Assembly: GCF_003449035.1 (NCBI RefSeq)
Contig: NZ_QRGB01000001.1
Coordinates: forward strand, 682,001 to 746,000
DNA length: 64,000 bases
Direction of reading: 5' to 3'
DNA from: Pedobacter indicus
GTDB taxonomy: Bacteria; Bacteroidota; Bacteroidia; Sphingobacteriales; Sphingobacteriaceae
Part shown: positions 53,053-61,086 of the stretch, one piece after another
Layout: each line of letters starts with the position of its first letter
How positions within the stretch are numbered: the stretch's first letter is position 1
Made by a program: the position numbers and the translations under genes
Notes under the pieces: model-generated
Seen by the model: only the letters and a program-made list of their open reading frames with translations
What the model was told of the DNA's origin: nothing
Database searches by the model: none

Positions 53053-54351
53053 TTAGTTAATATGGCTCGTATAGTGGCTTGTTTTTAATTTTCCTTGGAA
53101 CCAGTTATTCATGATTTTTCGTTGTTGTGGAAAGTAAGCATGTCCAGCTTCTTTGATGATAAATACGTCTTTAGGTGCAGTGATTGAATTATACGCTGCC
53201 GAGATCGAAGTTGGCGGACACGTTTCGTCATTAAACCCCCAAGTGTACATACCCGGTATTGTTAATAACTTGGCGAAGTTAACTACATCGTAATAGCGTG
53301 TCGTCTGAATCAGCTCTGGTGTTGGTGTTTCTTTTTCGAGTGTATGCGGCCAACCTCCCGTTCGATCATGTAGCGGACCGGTCAGGTCGCAAAGCCCAGG
53401 GAAGTAAGAGGCTAGATATTTTACTCTCTTGTCTAAGGCAGCCGTAATAATCGTAAGTGCGCCTCCTTGGCTGCCGCCAGTTACCCCCAGAGTTTCTCCA
53501 TCATATTCTGGAAGGCTCGTCAAGTAATCTAAAGCTCGGATACATCCGATAATAACACGCTTGAAATAATACTTATCTCTGTCATTTGAGTTAAACGTCG
53601 GATATCCATATAAATCGCCTTTGGCTAATTCCGTGTAGTTCTCTTGTGCCATGGTTACTGGTATTCCGTGTATCCCCATTTTTACTACGATAAAGCCTTT
53701 AGCTGCGGTTGAAACATCTGGATTATAGGGTCTGACCCCAGCGCCCGGAACCATCAATATTCCCGGATATTTTCCCTTCTTCTTAGGAACAGCAACTGCA
53801 GCATAGATCAAAGTTCCATCAATATTTTGAATACTAACTTCATAAGCGTTAACCTCTTCCGTTGATTTGTCCTCTAATAATCGAACGTTAGGGTTAAGCG
53901 GAATTTTTTTTGCTTCCATTTTCAAACTGTCCCAAAATACTTCAAAATCTTCAGGCATCGTGGTCGTTGGCTCGATCGCTTCAGGCTCAAACGCTGCTGT
54001 TGCAAGTCCCCGGTAAACCTTTCCATCGCGTTCTACGGTTGCTATGCAACGCAAGAAACCGGGTTCGTTCAACGTTCCACCATCTATCTGGTGCACTCCA
54101 GCAGATAATTGAACGGAATCTTCTACAGAAGGCGTCATTCTTTCCAGACCAATTTGGTATTTAACAAGTACATCCTCAACAGGTTCCCCATCTTCTTTTA
54201 CCTGAATTGTGAAGTTCGCATTTTCTCCTCTTTGGTAGACCCAATCAGGATGGTCGGCTGTGACCTCAACTGTTAGCTCTGTGGTTTTGTCCTGAGCAAA
54301 AACGCAAAAAGAAGAGAATACAGCAAGAATTAGTAGATTGACTATTTTCAT
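53053..54351 (-). CDS. exported acetyl-xylan-esterase-like alpha/beta hydrolase
   Basis: 432 residues from the ATG at 54351, signal peptide VFSSFCVFAQD. Residues about 20-125 form an Ig-like beta domain (VTADHPDWVYQRGENANFTI). The hydrolase domain resembles AXE1/cephalosporin-C deacetylase, with the nucleophile S294 in TGGSQGGA, Asp in GFNDETCPP and His in EAGHAYFPQ. Predicted to remove an acyl, probably acetyl, group in the periplasm. First gene of the seven-gene leftward operon. Confidence 0.88.
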   Translation of the reverse strand: MKIVNLLILAVFSSFCVFAQDKTTELTVEVTADHPDWVYQRGENANFTIQVKEDGEPVEDVLVKYQIGLERMTPSVEDSVQLSAGVHQIDGGTLNEPGFLRCIATVERDGKVYRGLATAAFEPEAIEPTTTMPEDFEVFWDSLKMEAKKIPLNPNVRLLEDKSTEEVNAYEVSIQNIDGTLIYAAVAVPKKKGKYPGILMVPGAGVRPYNPDVSTAAKGFIVVKMGIHGIPVTMAQENYTELAKGDLYGYPTFNSNDRDKYYFKRVIIGCIRALDYLTSLPEYDGETLGVTGGSQGGALTIITAALDKRVKYLASYFPGLCDLTGPLHDRTGGWPHTLEKETPTPELIQTTRYYDVVNFAKLLTIPGMYTWGFNDETCPPTSISAAYNSITAPKDVFIIKEAGHAYFPQQRKIMNNWFQGKLKTSHYTSHIN

Positions 54352-54513
54352 AAAATAAGGTTGTTTTTTAGGATTAGTCTTTAAAACTAACACAAAATAT
54401 TTATAATTCGTAAAAATTATCGCTCAATAAATTGTTTTATTTTATATTTATGGTAACGTAACCAACGGAAAAAAATAATGCCTTCATGTAGGAGTGGAGG
54501 GAGCCTAAATATT
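54352..54513. promoter_or_regulatory. divergent promoter region of the two exported-enzyme operons
   Basis: 162 A/T-rich bases between the esterase and FAD oxidoreductase starts. Near-matches such as TATTTTG (minus strand, around 54390) are one base short of the -7 consensus. A GGAGGGAG stretch at 54495-54502 is a good ribosome-binding site for the ATG at 54514 and decides that start. Confidence 0.45.
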
Positions 54514-56175
54514 ATGTATAAAGAAAGAAATTTTTTACGCCTGATCTTAACCATCTGTGTCGTTTTCTCTTTAACTACCAATGTGAGTGCTGAAAATAAT
54601 GTGCACTATGAAGCCGATGTTATCATCTACGGTGGAACTTCTGCCGCAATCACCTCTGCGGTACAGGTCGTCCGTATGGGTAAATCGGTGCTTGTTGTAG
54701 CACCGGATAAGCACATTGGAGGTCTATCTTCGGGTGGTTTGGGTTTTACCGATACTGGTGATAAGTCCGTCATTGGAGGTCTGGCAAGAGAATTCTATCA
54801 TCGTGTATATATGCATTACCAAAAAGATGAAGCCTGGAAATGGCAAAAGCAGTCGGAATACGGTAATAAAGGGCAGGGTACGCCTGCAATTGATGGAGAC
54901 GAGCGAACTATGTGGATCTTTGAACCTCATGTTGCCGAAAGCGTATTTGAAGATTTGGTGAAAGAACACAACATCCAGATACATCGGGATGAATGGCTCG
55001 ATCGAGAAAAGGGAGTTAAGGTTAAAAATGGGGAGATTTTATCAATAATGACTTTAAGTGGAAAGGTTTATACGGGGGAAATGTTTATCGATGCTACCTA
55101 TGAAGGTGATTTAATGGCGGCTGCAGGTGTTAGTTATCATGTCGGACGTGAATCCAATGACACTTATGATGAAGAGTGGAATGGTGTTCAAGTGGGCACC
55201 TTACATCACCAACATTGGTTCCAGTCAGATATCAGTCCCTACAAAATCCCGGGCGACCCAAGCAGCGGACTTCTTCCGCGAATTTCTAAAGAATCGCCAG
55301 GAAAGAAAGGGGAGGGGGATCACCGTATTCAAGCTTACTGTTTTCGGATGTGTCTTACTAACCATCCGGACAACCGGGTCGAGTTTCCTAAACCAGACGG
55401 GTACGATCCGAATCAATATGAATTATTGCTAAGAATCTATGAAAGTGGATGGAATCAAACCTTCAATAAGTATGATCCGATTCCGAATAGAAAGACAGAC
55501 ACCAATAATCACGGTCCGTTCAGCACCGATAATATTGGTATGAACTATGATTACCCGGAAGCGTCATATGAAAGACGACGAGAAATCATTAAGGAACATG
55601 AAACCTACCAAAAAGGTCTGCTGTATTTCATGGCAAATGATGAGCGTATGCCTCCGGAAGTACAAAAACAGGTAAAAGAATGGGGCTTAGCCAAAGACGA
55701 GTTCGTTGACAACAGTAACTGGCCTCATCAATTGTATATCCGGGAGGCGCGACGAATGATTGGAGAGGAAGTAATGACTGAGCATGAAGTCCTTAACAAA
55801 CGCAACGTGGATAACTCCATAGGAATGGGATCTTATACATTGGATTCTCATAATGTACAACGGTATGTAAAAGAAGACGGATTTGTGCAAAACGAAGGGG
55901 ATATCGGAGTTTCAACGAAAAATCCATATAAAATATCGTTTGGATCTATTGTTCCAAAAAAAGAAGAATGTAAAAATCTTCTGGTTCCGGTTTGTGTATC
56001 CAGTTCGCATATCGCGTTTGGATCGATACGGATGGAGCCTGTATTTATGATATTGGGACAAAGTGCAGCTACCGTGGCGGTGCTGGCAATTGAAAGCCAG
56101 CAGGCGGTTCAGGATATTAATTATAAGGAACTAAAAGATCAATTAATTGCTGATAGTCAGGTTATCAGCCAATAA
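54514..56175 (+). CDS. exported FAD-dependent oxidoreductase
   Basis: 553 residues with signal peptide (LTICVVFSLTTNVSAE). ADVIIYGGTSAAITSAVQ is the flavin-binding fold; DATYEGDLMAAAGVSY and a C-terminal GQSAATVAVLAIE belong to the FAD-dependent oxidoreductase family PF12831 found in Bacteroidetes and planctomycetes, usually exported. Reaction unknown, probably oxidation of a sugar or related alcohol. The ATG at 54514 is preferred over 54478 because of the ribosome-binding site and signal peptide. 10 bp before cstA. Confidence 0.86.
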   Translation: MYKERNFLRLILTICVVFSLTTNVSAENNVHYEADVIIYGGTSAAITSAVQVVRMGKSVLVVAPDKHIGGLSSGGLGFTDTGDKSVIGGLAREFYHRVYMHYQKDEAWKWQKQSEYGNKGQGTPAIDGDERTMWIFEPHVAESVFEDLVKEHNIQIHRDEWLDREKGVKVKNGEILSIMTLSGKVYTGEMFIDATYEGDLMAAAGVSYHVGRESNDTYDEEWNGVQVGTLHHQHWFQSDISPYKIPGDPSSGLLPRISKESPGKKGEGDHRIQAYCFRMCLTNHPDNRVEFPKPDGYDPNQYELLLRIYESGWNQTFNKYDPIPNRKTDTNNHGPFSTDNIGMNYDYPEASYERRREIIKEHETYQKGLLYFMANDERMPPEVQKQVKEWGLAKDEFVDNSNWPHQLYIREARRMIGEEVMTEHEVLNKRNVDNSIGMGSYTLDSHNVQRYVKEDGFVQNEGDIGVSTKNPYKISFGSIVPKKEECKNLLVPVCVSSSHIAFGSIRMEPVFMILGQSAATVAVLAIESQQAVQDINYKELKDQLIADSQVISQ

Positions 56176-56185
56176 AAAATAAACT

Positions 56186-57664
56186 ATGATTTCTTTTGTA
56201 GTATGCGTTGTCGTGCTTATCGTAGGTTACTTTGTTTTATCCCGAATATCGGAACGGATTTTTGGAGCTGACTATAAACGACCTACACCCGCAGTGGAAA
56301 TGGCGGATGGGGTTGATTATGTTGCATTACCCGGATGGAAAATATTCCTTATTCAATTTTTAAATATCGCTGGTTTGGGGCCTATTTTCGGAGCCGTTGC
56401 TGGAGCCATGTGGGGGCCGGTCGCCTTCGTTTGGATTGTTATAGGTACCCTTGTAGCGGGCGGAGTACATGATTATTTTTCAGGAATGCTTTCTTTGCGA
56501 TTTAAAGGTCAAAGTATCGCAGAAATATCGGGTCATTATCTCGGCGCTACTGTTAAGCATATTATGCGTGTTTTCACGGTAATCCTACTCATCATGGTCG
56601 GTGCCGTTTTTGTGATGGGGCCAGCTAAAATACTGGCAGGTATAACCGGCGACTATGTCAGTTCTTCCATTTGGGTCATTGGTATTTTCGCATATTATAT
56701 TTTGTCGACTATTCTACCTATTGATAAAGTTATCGGCAAAATCTATCCAGTTTTCGGCGTGGCTCTCCTATTTATGGCTGTAGGGATCTTATTTATGATG
56801 TATTACAATCGGCTGCCGATACCTGAAATCACCATAAGCAACCTTACAAATATGCATCATGCAGCCAATGATTTTCCTATTTTCCCCTTTGTGTTTGTCA
56901 CAATTGCCTGTGGAGCAATCTCGGGATTTCATGCGACGCAATCGCCTTTAATGGCACGGTGTATGACTAATGAAAAGCAAGGGAAGCCCATATTTTTTGG
57001 CACGATGGTAACCGAAGGAATCGTAGCATTAATCTGGGCTGCTATAAGTATGTGTTTTTTTGGTTCGGTGGGGTCTTTAAATGACATTATGGCGAACAAC
57101 GGTGGTAATGCTGCGTTAATCGTTAATGAAGTATCTAACAATTTACTCGGCACCGCAGGCGGTGTATTGGCTATTTTGGGTGTTGTAGCTGCGCCAATAA
57201 CATCAGGAGATACGGCTTTCCGTGGAGCTCGGCTAATCATTGCTGATGCACTCAAGTTTAAACAAGGGCCTATAACAAATCGTATTTTGATCTCGGCTCC
57301 TTTATTCGTTATCGCAATGTTATTACTGACAATTGACTTTGCTATTATTTGGAGATACTTTGCGTGGACGAATCAGACTTTGGCTACGATCGTTTTATGG
57401 ACAATTACCGTATTTCTCATAAAATCGAAAAAGTTTTATTGGATTTCTCTTATACCGGCAGTTTTTATGACCGCGGTTGTGGTGACGTATATACTTATCG
57501 CTCCGGAAGGTCTGAGCCTATCTAAAAATATATCTTTTGGGATTGGTATTGCCGCCTCGATTTTGAGTCTTGTTGTTTCGCTATTTTATGTGAAGCGACA
57601 GCAATCTGGAGAAAGAATGAATAAAAATGCCGAAGTATTTGCGGATGAAATCACAACCCTTTAA
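56186..57664 (+). CDS. cstA: CstA-family carbon-starvation transporter
   Basis: 492 residues, about 13 membrane helices. FLNIAGLGPIFGAVAGAMWG and GGVHDYFSGM, then SGFHATQSPLMARCM and APITSGDTAFRGARL, are CstA signatures. E. coli CstA/BtsT move pyruvate and perhaps peptides; this one is the shorter type of about 490 residues. In this operon it is the only transporter, and probably imports the end product of the exported enzymes. Confidence 0.93.
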   Translation: MISFVVCVVVLIVGYFVLSRISERIFGADYKRPTPAVEMADGVDYVALPGWKIFLIQFLNIAGLGPIFGAVAGAMWGPVAFVWIVIGTLVAGGVHDYFSGMLSLRFKGQSIAEISGHYLGATVKHIMRVFTVILLIMVGAVFVMGPAKILAGITGDYVSSSIWVIGIFAYYILSTILPIDKVIGKIYPVFGVALLFMAVGILFMMYYNRLPIPEITISNLTNMHHAANDFPIFPFVFVTIACGAISGFHATQSPLMARCMTNEKQGKPIFFGTMVTEGIVALIWAAISMCFFGSVGSLNDIMANNGGNAALIVNEVSNNLLGTAGGVLAILGVVAAPITSGDTAFRGARLIIADALKFKQGPITNRILISAPLFVIAMLLLTIDFAIIWRYFAWTNQTLATIVLWTITVFLIKSKKFYWISLIPAVFMTAVVVTYILIAPEGLSLSKNISFGIGIAASILSLVVSLFYVKRQQSGERMNKNAEVFADEITTL

Positions 57665-57674
57665 CCTTTATATC

Positions 57675-58553
57675 ATGAAAATAAGCTTAAAATCATCTTT
57701 CCTTTTTTTAATTCTTTTTTGTTGCTTCTTTACTACAGTTAAAGGGCAGCAAAAAAAGATTACCGATTATCAAAACTATCCTGAAGAAAAGCTCGGTTGG
57801 CATCTTGGTACCCAAGCCTACAGTTTTCGTTTATTTACCTTTCACGATGCGCTATTGAAGACGGACAGTGCTAATCTTAAATTTATCGAATCTTACCCTG
57901 GCCAACCCATTGGTGGCGGAATAGAGGGTAAGATGGATTATACGATGAGCCCTGAAAAGCGTGAAGAAGTTTTGAAATTACTGAAGGAACAAGGTATCAC
58001 CCTTTATGCATACGGAGTGGTGAAAGCTGATTCAGAAGAATCCTGGCGGCAGCTTTTTGAATTCGCCAAAGCGATGGGGATTAAAAATATAAATTCAGAG
58101 CCTAATCGCGAAGATTTACCTCTTGTCGGACAATTAGCTAATGAATTTAAAATTAAGGTATCCATTCATAACCATCCAGAGCCGTCGATCTATTGGAGTC
58201 CCGATTCTGTGTTACAAGCCATTCAAATTGCGAATAGTAAATATGTGGGCGCTTGTGCTGATATCGGTCACTGGATACGTTCAGGTTTGGATCCTGTTGA
58301 GAGCTTGAAGAAATTGGATGGTCACGTTTATCATTTGCATTTTAAAGATTTAGGAGCAAAGGATCGGAAAGCAAAGGACGTTCACTGGGGAACCGGTGTA
58401 GCTAATGTGCCGGAATTGCTTAACGAACTAAAGCGGCAGAAGTTTAAAGGGATGTTTTCTGCAGAATACGAAACCAACTGGGAACACAATACACCGGATA
58501 TTACGGCGAGTGTCCAAAATTTTCGGGACATACTTCAAAGTTCGAAGCGTTAG
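57675..58553 (+). CDS. exported xylose-isomerase-like TIM-barrel epimerase
   Basis: 292 residues from the ATG at 57675 (the longer frame overlaps cstA). Signal peptide LFCCFFTTVKGQ. The sugar phosphate isomerase/epimerase barrel (PF01261) has its metal ligands in SIHNHPEP, CADIGHWIRSG, HLHFKDLG and SAEYETNW. Substrate unknown; because it is exported, it cannot work on cytoplasmic sugar phosphates and likely handles a free keto-sugar. Third gene of the operon. Confidence 0.87.
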   Translation: MKISLKSSFLFLILFCCFFTTVKGQQKKITDYQNYPEEKLGWHLGTQAYSFRLFTFHDALLKTDSANLKFIESYPGQPIGGGIEGKMDYTMSPEKREEVLKLLKEQGITLYAYGVVKADSEESWRQLFEFAKAMGIKNINSEPNREDLPLVGQLANEFKIKVSIHNHPEPSIYWSPDSVLQAIQIANSKYVGACADIGHWIRSGLDPVESLKKLDGHVYHLHFKDLGAKDRKAKDVHWGTGVANVPELLNELKRQKFKGMFSAEYETNWEHNTPDITASVQNFRDILQSSKR

Positions 58554-58660
58554 AAGATACTGTCCGACGGTTCGACCGAATTCGTTGAAGTAAAAAAGTG
58601 GCGTGAGTGCCTGCAATTGACTAAGAGGTCTAGAAGTGCATAATGGAAGGAAACTTATTG

Positions 58661-58699
58661 ATCTCTTAACATAGAGATTAAACATTCAGTCTACATTTG
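58661..58699 (+). promoter_or_regulatory. ECF-sigma promoter with palindrome
   Basis: TACATTTG (58692-58699) is an exact -7 box; start predicted near 58706, 19 nt before the ATG. ATCTCT-N6-AGAGAT (58661-58678) lies where the -33 element would be and may be an operator. Confidence 0.5.
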
Positions 58700-58724
58700 C
58701 TGCTGTTCGTTTGAATATAGAATC

Positions 58725-59267
58725 ATGATAGTTAATGACGACTATGAGCTATTAGAGGATCTTCGCGAAGGGTCGGCAGAAGCCTTTCTGGAGATTTATC
58801 AGCTTCATCACCAACGTTTATTTAGTTTCGCAAACAAGTACCTGCAGGATGAAGATTTAGCAGAAGATGCAGTACATGACACGTTTTTAAAGTTATGGGA
58901 GATTCGGTCACGTGTTAACCCTATGTTGCCTATTATAAATTACCTTTATCGGATCGTTAGGAACTTTGCGCTGAAGGCACTTAAAAAGAAGCAAGAACAG
59001 CAATGGATAAAGAAATCACTTTCCGAGGATGTTCCAACGCAGTGCTGCGTTCATACGACTTATCTTGAGAAAGAAAACAGATCGCTTTTTAATCAGGCTG
59101 TCAACATGCTTTCTAGTCAAAGGCAGCGAGTTTTTAGACTATGCAGGCAAGAGGGGTTAACCTATCAGGAGGCAGCCACACAATTGAAAATATCCCCATA
59201 CACCATCAAAGAGCATATGTCGTTGGCGATGCGGTTTGTGCAAACCTATATTAAACAGAATAGCTAA
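58725..59267 (+). CDS. ECF-type RNA polymerase sigma-70 factor
   Basis: 180 residues. Region 2 helices hold DEDLAEDAVHDTFLKLWE (about 45-62) and region 4 has LTYQEAATQLKISPYTIKEH, a helix-turn-helix. It belongs to the large Bacteroidetes ECF group usually followed by a FecR-type anti-sigma gene and SusC/D. Here no anti-sigma gene follows: a terminator and the convergent SusD gene do. It may control the neighbouring SusC/D or the operon upstream (inference). Confidence 0.92.
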   Translation: MIVNDDYELLEDLREGSAEAFLEIYQLHHQRLFSFANKYLQDEDLAEDAVHDTFLKLWEIRSRVNPMLPIINYLYRIVRNFALKALKKKQEQQWIKKSLSEDVPTQCCVHTTYLEKENRSLFNQAVNMLSSQRQRVFRLCRQEGLTYQEAATQLKISPYTIKEHMSLAMRFVQTYIKQNS

Positions 59268-59277
59268 AAACCTATAA

Positions 59278-59320
59278 TCAAACAAGAAGGGCTTCAATAA
59301 CAGAAACCCTTCTTGTTTGA
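59278..59320. terminator. bidirectional terminator between ECF sigma and SusD
   Basis: Perfect 14-bp arms (59278-59291 and 59307-59320) around a 15-base loop, A-rich on one side and T-rich on the other, between two convergent genes. Confidence 0.9.
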
Positions 59321-59333
59321 TAAAATTATCAAT

Positions 59334-61073
59334 TTATTCCCAACCCGGATTTTGAGTTAAGTTTTCATTTAACTGAAGTTCCTGAATTGGTATCGGATAG
59401 AAATAATCCTTTTTCTCATCAAACTTTTTGCTGATGTGTGGGTTGATAACAACATTTCCTCCGGCGGCACCATTTTCCAGTAGGATTTCTCCTCCTAATT
59501 TTAATAGTTGAACACCGTTGGCTGTTGGTTTTTGACCTTCATAAATCCAAACGTCAGTTTTGTCATCTCCATCTAAGTCATATTGCCCAGTTCCGGGGAA
59601 ATACATTCCTTTGAACTGACGAGTTAATAATTGGCCTTCTTTCCAGCGCATAATATCGTCCCAACGGAAAGACTCCATGACAAGCTCAATCCTTCGCTCT
59701 CTTCTTATTTCCAGAATAGCACCTTTCTGCGCGCCTGATACATTCTTATATTGATCAGCTAAATAAGGATCTGGATTTGCATTAGCTGCGGCTAGGTTCA
59801 AATTAGGCATGTTGACGCGGTCACGAAGTTTTTTGATCGATAAATCAATATCAGCCTGTACAATGTTCCCAAGCTCCGCTTTCGCTTCTGCATAATTTAG
59901 CAAAACCTCTCCCAGACGAAAAATAGGCATATCATTTTCAGAACGGTTATAGGAATCGTATTTCACATCACCTACGAACTTGATAAGCTGATAACCCGTA
60001 ACCGAGAACCCAAACTGAGGGACTTGAGGAGATGTACCTCCTATCCGGATATATCCCGGCGTACGGATCGTTTGAGAAAGTCGTGGGTCGCGATCTTGCA
60101 CTTCTTCAAAGTATTCGATTGATTGATAGTTGGGCTTATCAGTGAACCGGCTCCCATCAGCCATCAGATAGGAGTTGACAAGGTCTTTATTTAATCCTGG
60201 TCGTCCGTATGAAGCGGTTATCGTGTAATAATTGACATTATGCCAAACCTGCAAGGCGTCACTGAACTTCCTGCTCAGAATGACTTCTTCTTCAACAGCA
60301 TTTACAGATGAGAACAACTCAAGATAACCTTTGTCTGCACCGCTACCCATGTAAACAGTATATGGGCCGGCCTCTATTAACTCTTTGGCTGCGGAAGCAG
60401 CTTCTTCAAGAAAATATTCGTAGTTTGGAAGAGCGAGCTCGGTATGATATTTTCTGAACGTACCTTCGAAGAGGCCAATCCTCGACTTTAAAGCCAAAGC
60501 TGTCCACTTGGTGACCCGTTCTACATCTTTTGATGTTCCTAGATTCTCTATTGCATAATCAATATCAGCCATGATCGAATCCATCACCATGACCCTAGGG
60601 TCTCTTGGTCTAAATAATTCCTCATCGTCCGGATCGAGTGTTCTTGAGTACCAAGGGACATCGCCAAATCTTTTTACCTTATCGAAATAAAAATAGGCTC
60701 TAAAAAACCGTGCAACAGCTGCCCATTTTTTTGCTTGTTCTTCGGGTACGGTTCGGTTGTAATTTTCTAAGAAATAGTTGATGTTTCTTAAATCGCCCCA
60801 TGACCAACCGCTACCTGTTTGTGGTACAATTCGGTTCCCGATTACATTTTCAGGCAGCGATTGTTTGACGATATTGTCAATATCTTCGTTGTAAACCCCT
60901 TCAGCAGAAGGTAATACCCGATAAAAAGAATTTACATATAGCTCCAGGTCTCTTTCTGTTCTAAAAAAAGCATCGGGAGAAATGTCTGCTTCAGGCTGCT
61001 TATCTAGATACTCTTTGCTACAAGAGGCCAGAAGACCGGCAGCTATAAGCGTTAATATTATTTTGATTTTCAT
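59334..61073 (-). CDS. SusD/RagB-family nutrient-binding lipoprotein
   Basis: 579 residues, lipoprotein signal AAGLLASC. ARFFRAYFYFDKVKRFGDVPWYS is the classic SusD TPR segment and RRERRIELVMESFRWDDIMRW the C-terminal family motif. Partners the SusC gene 13 bp upstream in the same transcript. Ligand unknown. This is the main RagB/SusD group, different from the SusD-like 2 protein at 33112. Confidence 0.95.
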   Translation of the reverse strand: MKIKIILTLIAAGLLASCSKEYLDKQPEADISPDAFFRTERDLELYVNSFYRVLPSAEGVYNEDIDNIVKQSLPENVIGNRIVPQTGSGWSWGDLRNINYFLENYNRTVPEEQAKKWAAVARFFRAYFYFDKVKRFGDVPWYSRTLDPDDEELFRPRDPRVMVMDSIMADIDYAIENLGTSKDVERVTKWTALALKSRIGLFEGTFRKYHTELALPNYEYFLEEAASAAKELIEAGPYTVYMGSGADKGYLELFSSVNAVEEEVILSRKFSDALQVWHNVNYYTITASYGRPGLNKDLVNSYLMADGSRFTDKPNYQSIEYFEEVQDRDPRLSQTIRTPGYIRIGGTSPQVPQFGFSVTGYQLIKFVGDVKYDSYNRSENDMPIFRLGEVLLNYAEAKAELGNIVQADIDLSIKKLRDRVNMPNLNLAAANANPDPYLADQYKNVSGAQKGAILEIRRERRIELVMESFRWDDIMRWKEGQLLTRQFKGMYFPGTGQYDLDGDDKTDVWIYEGQKPTANGVQLLKLGGEILLENGAAGGNVVINPHISKKFDEKKDYFYPIPIQELQLNENLTQNPGWE

Positions 61074-61086
61074 GATCTTTTATTTT

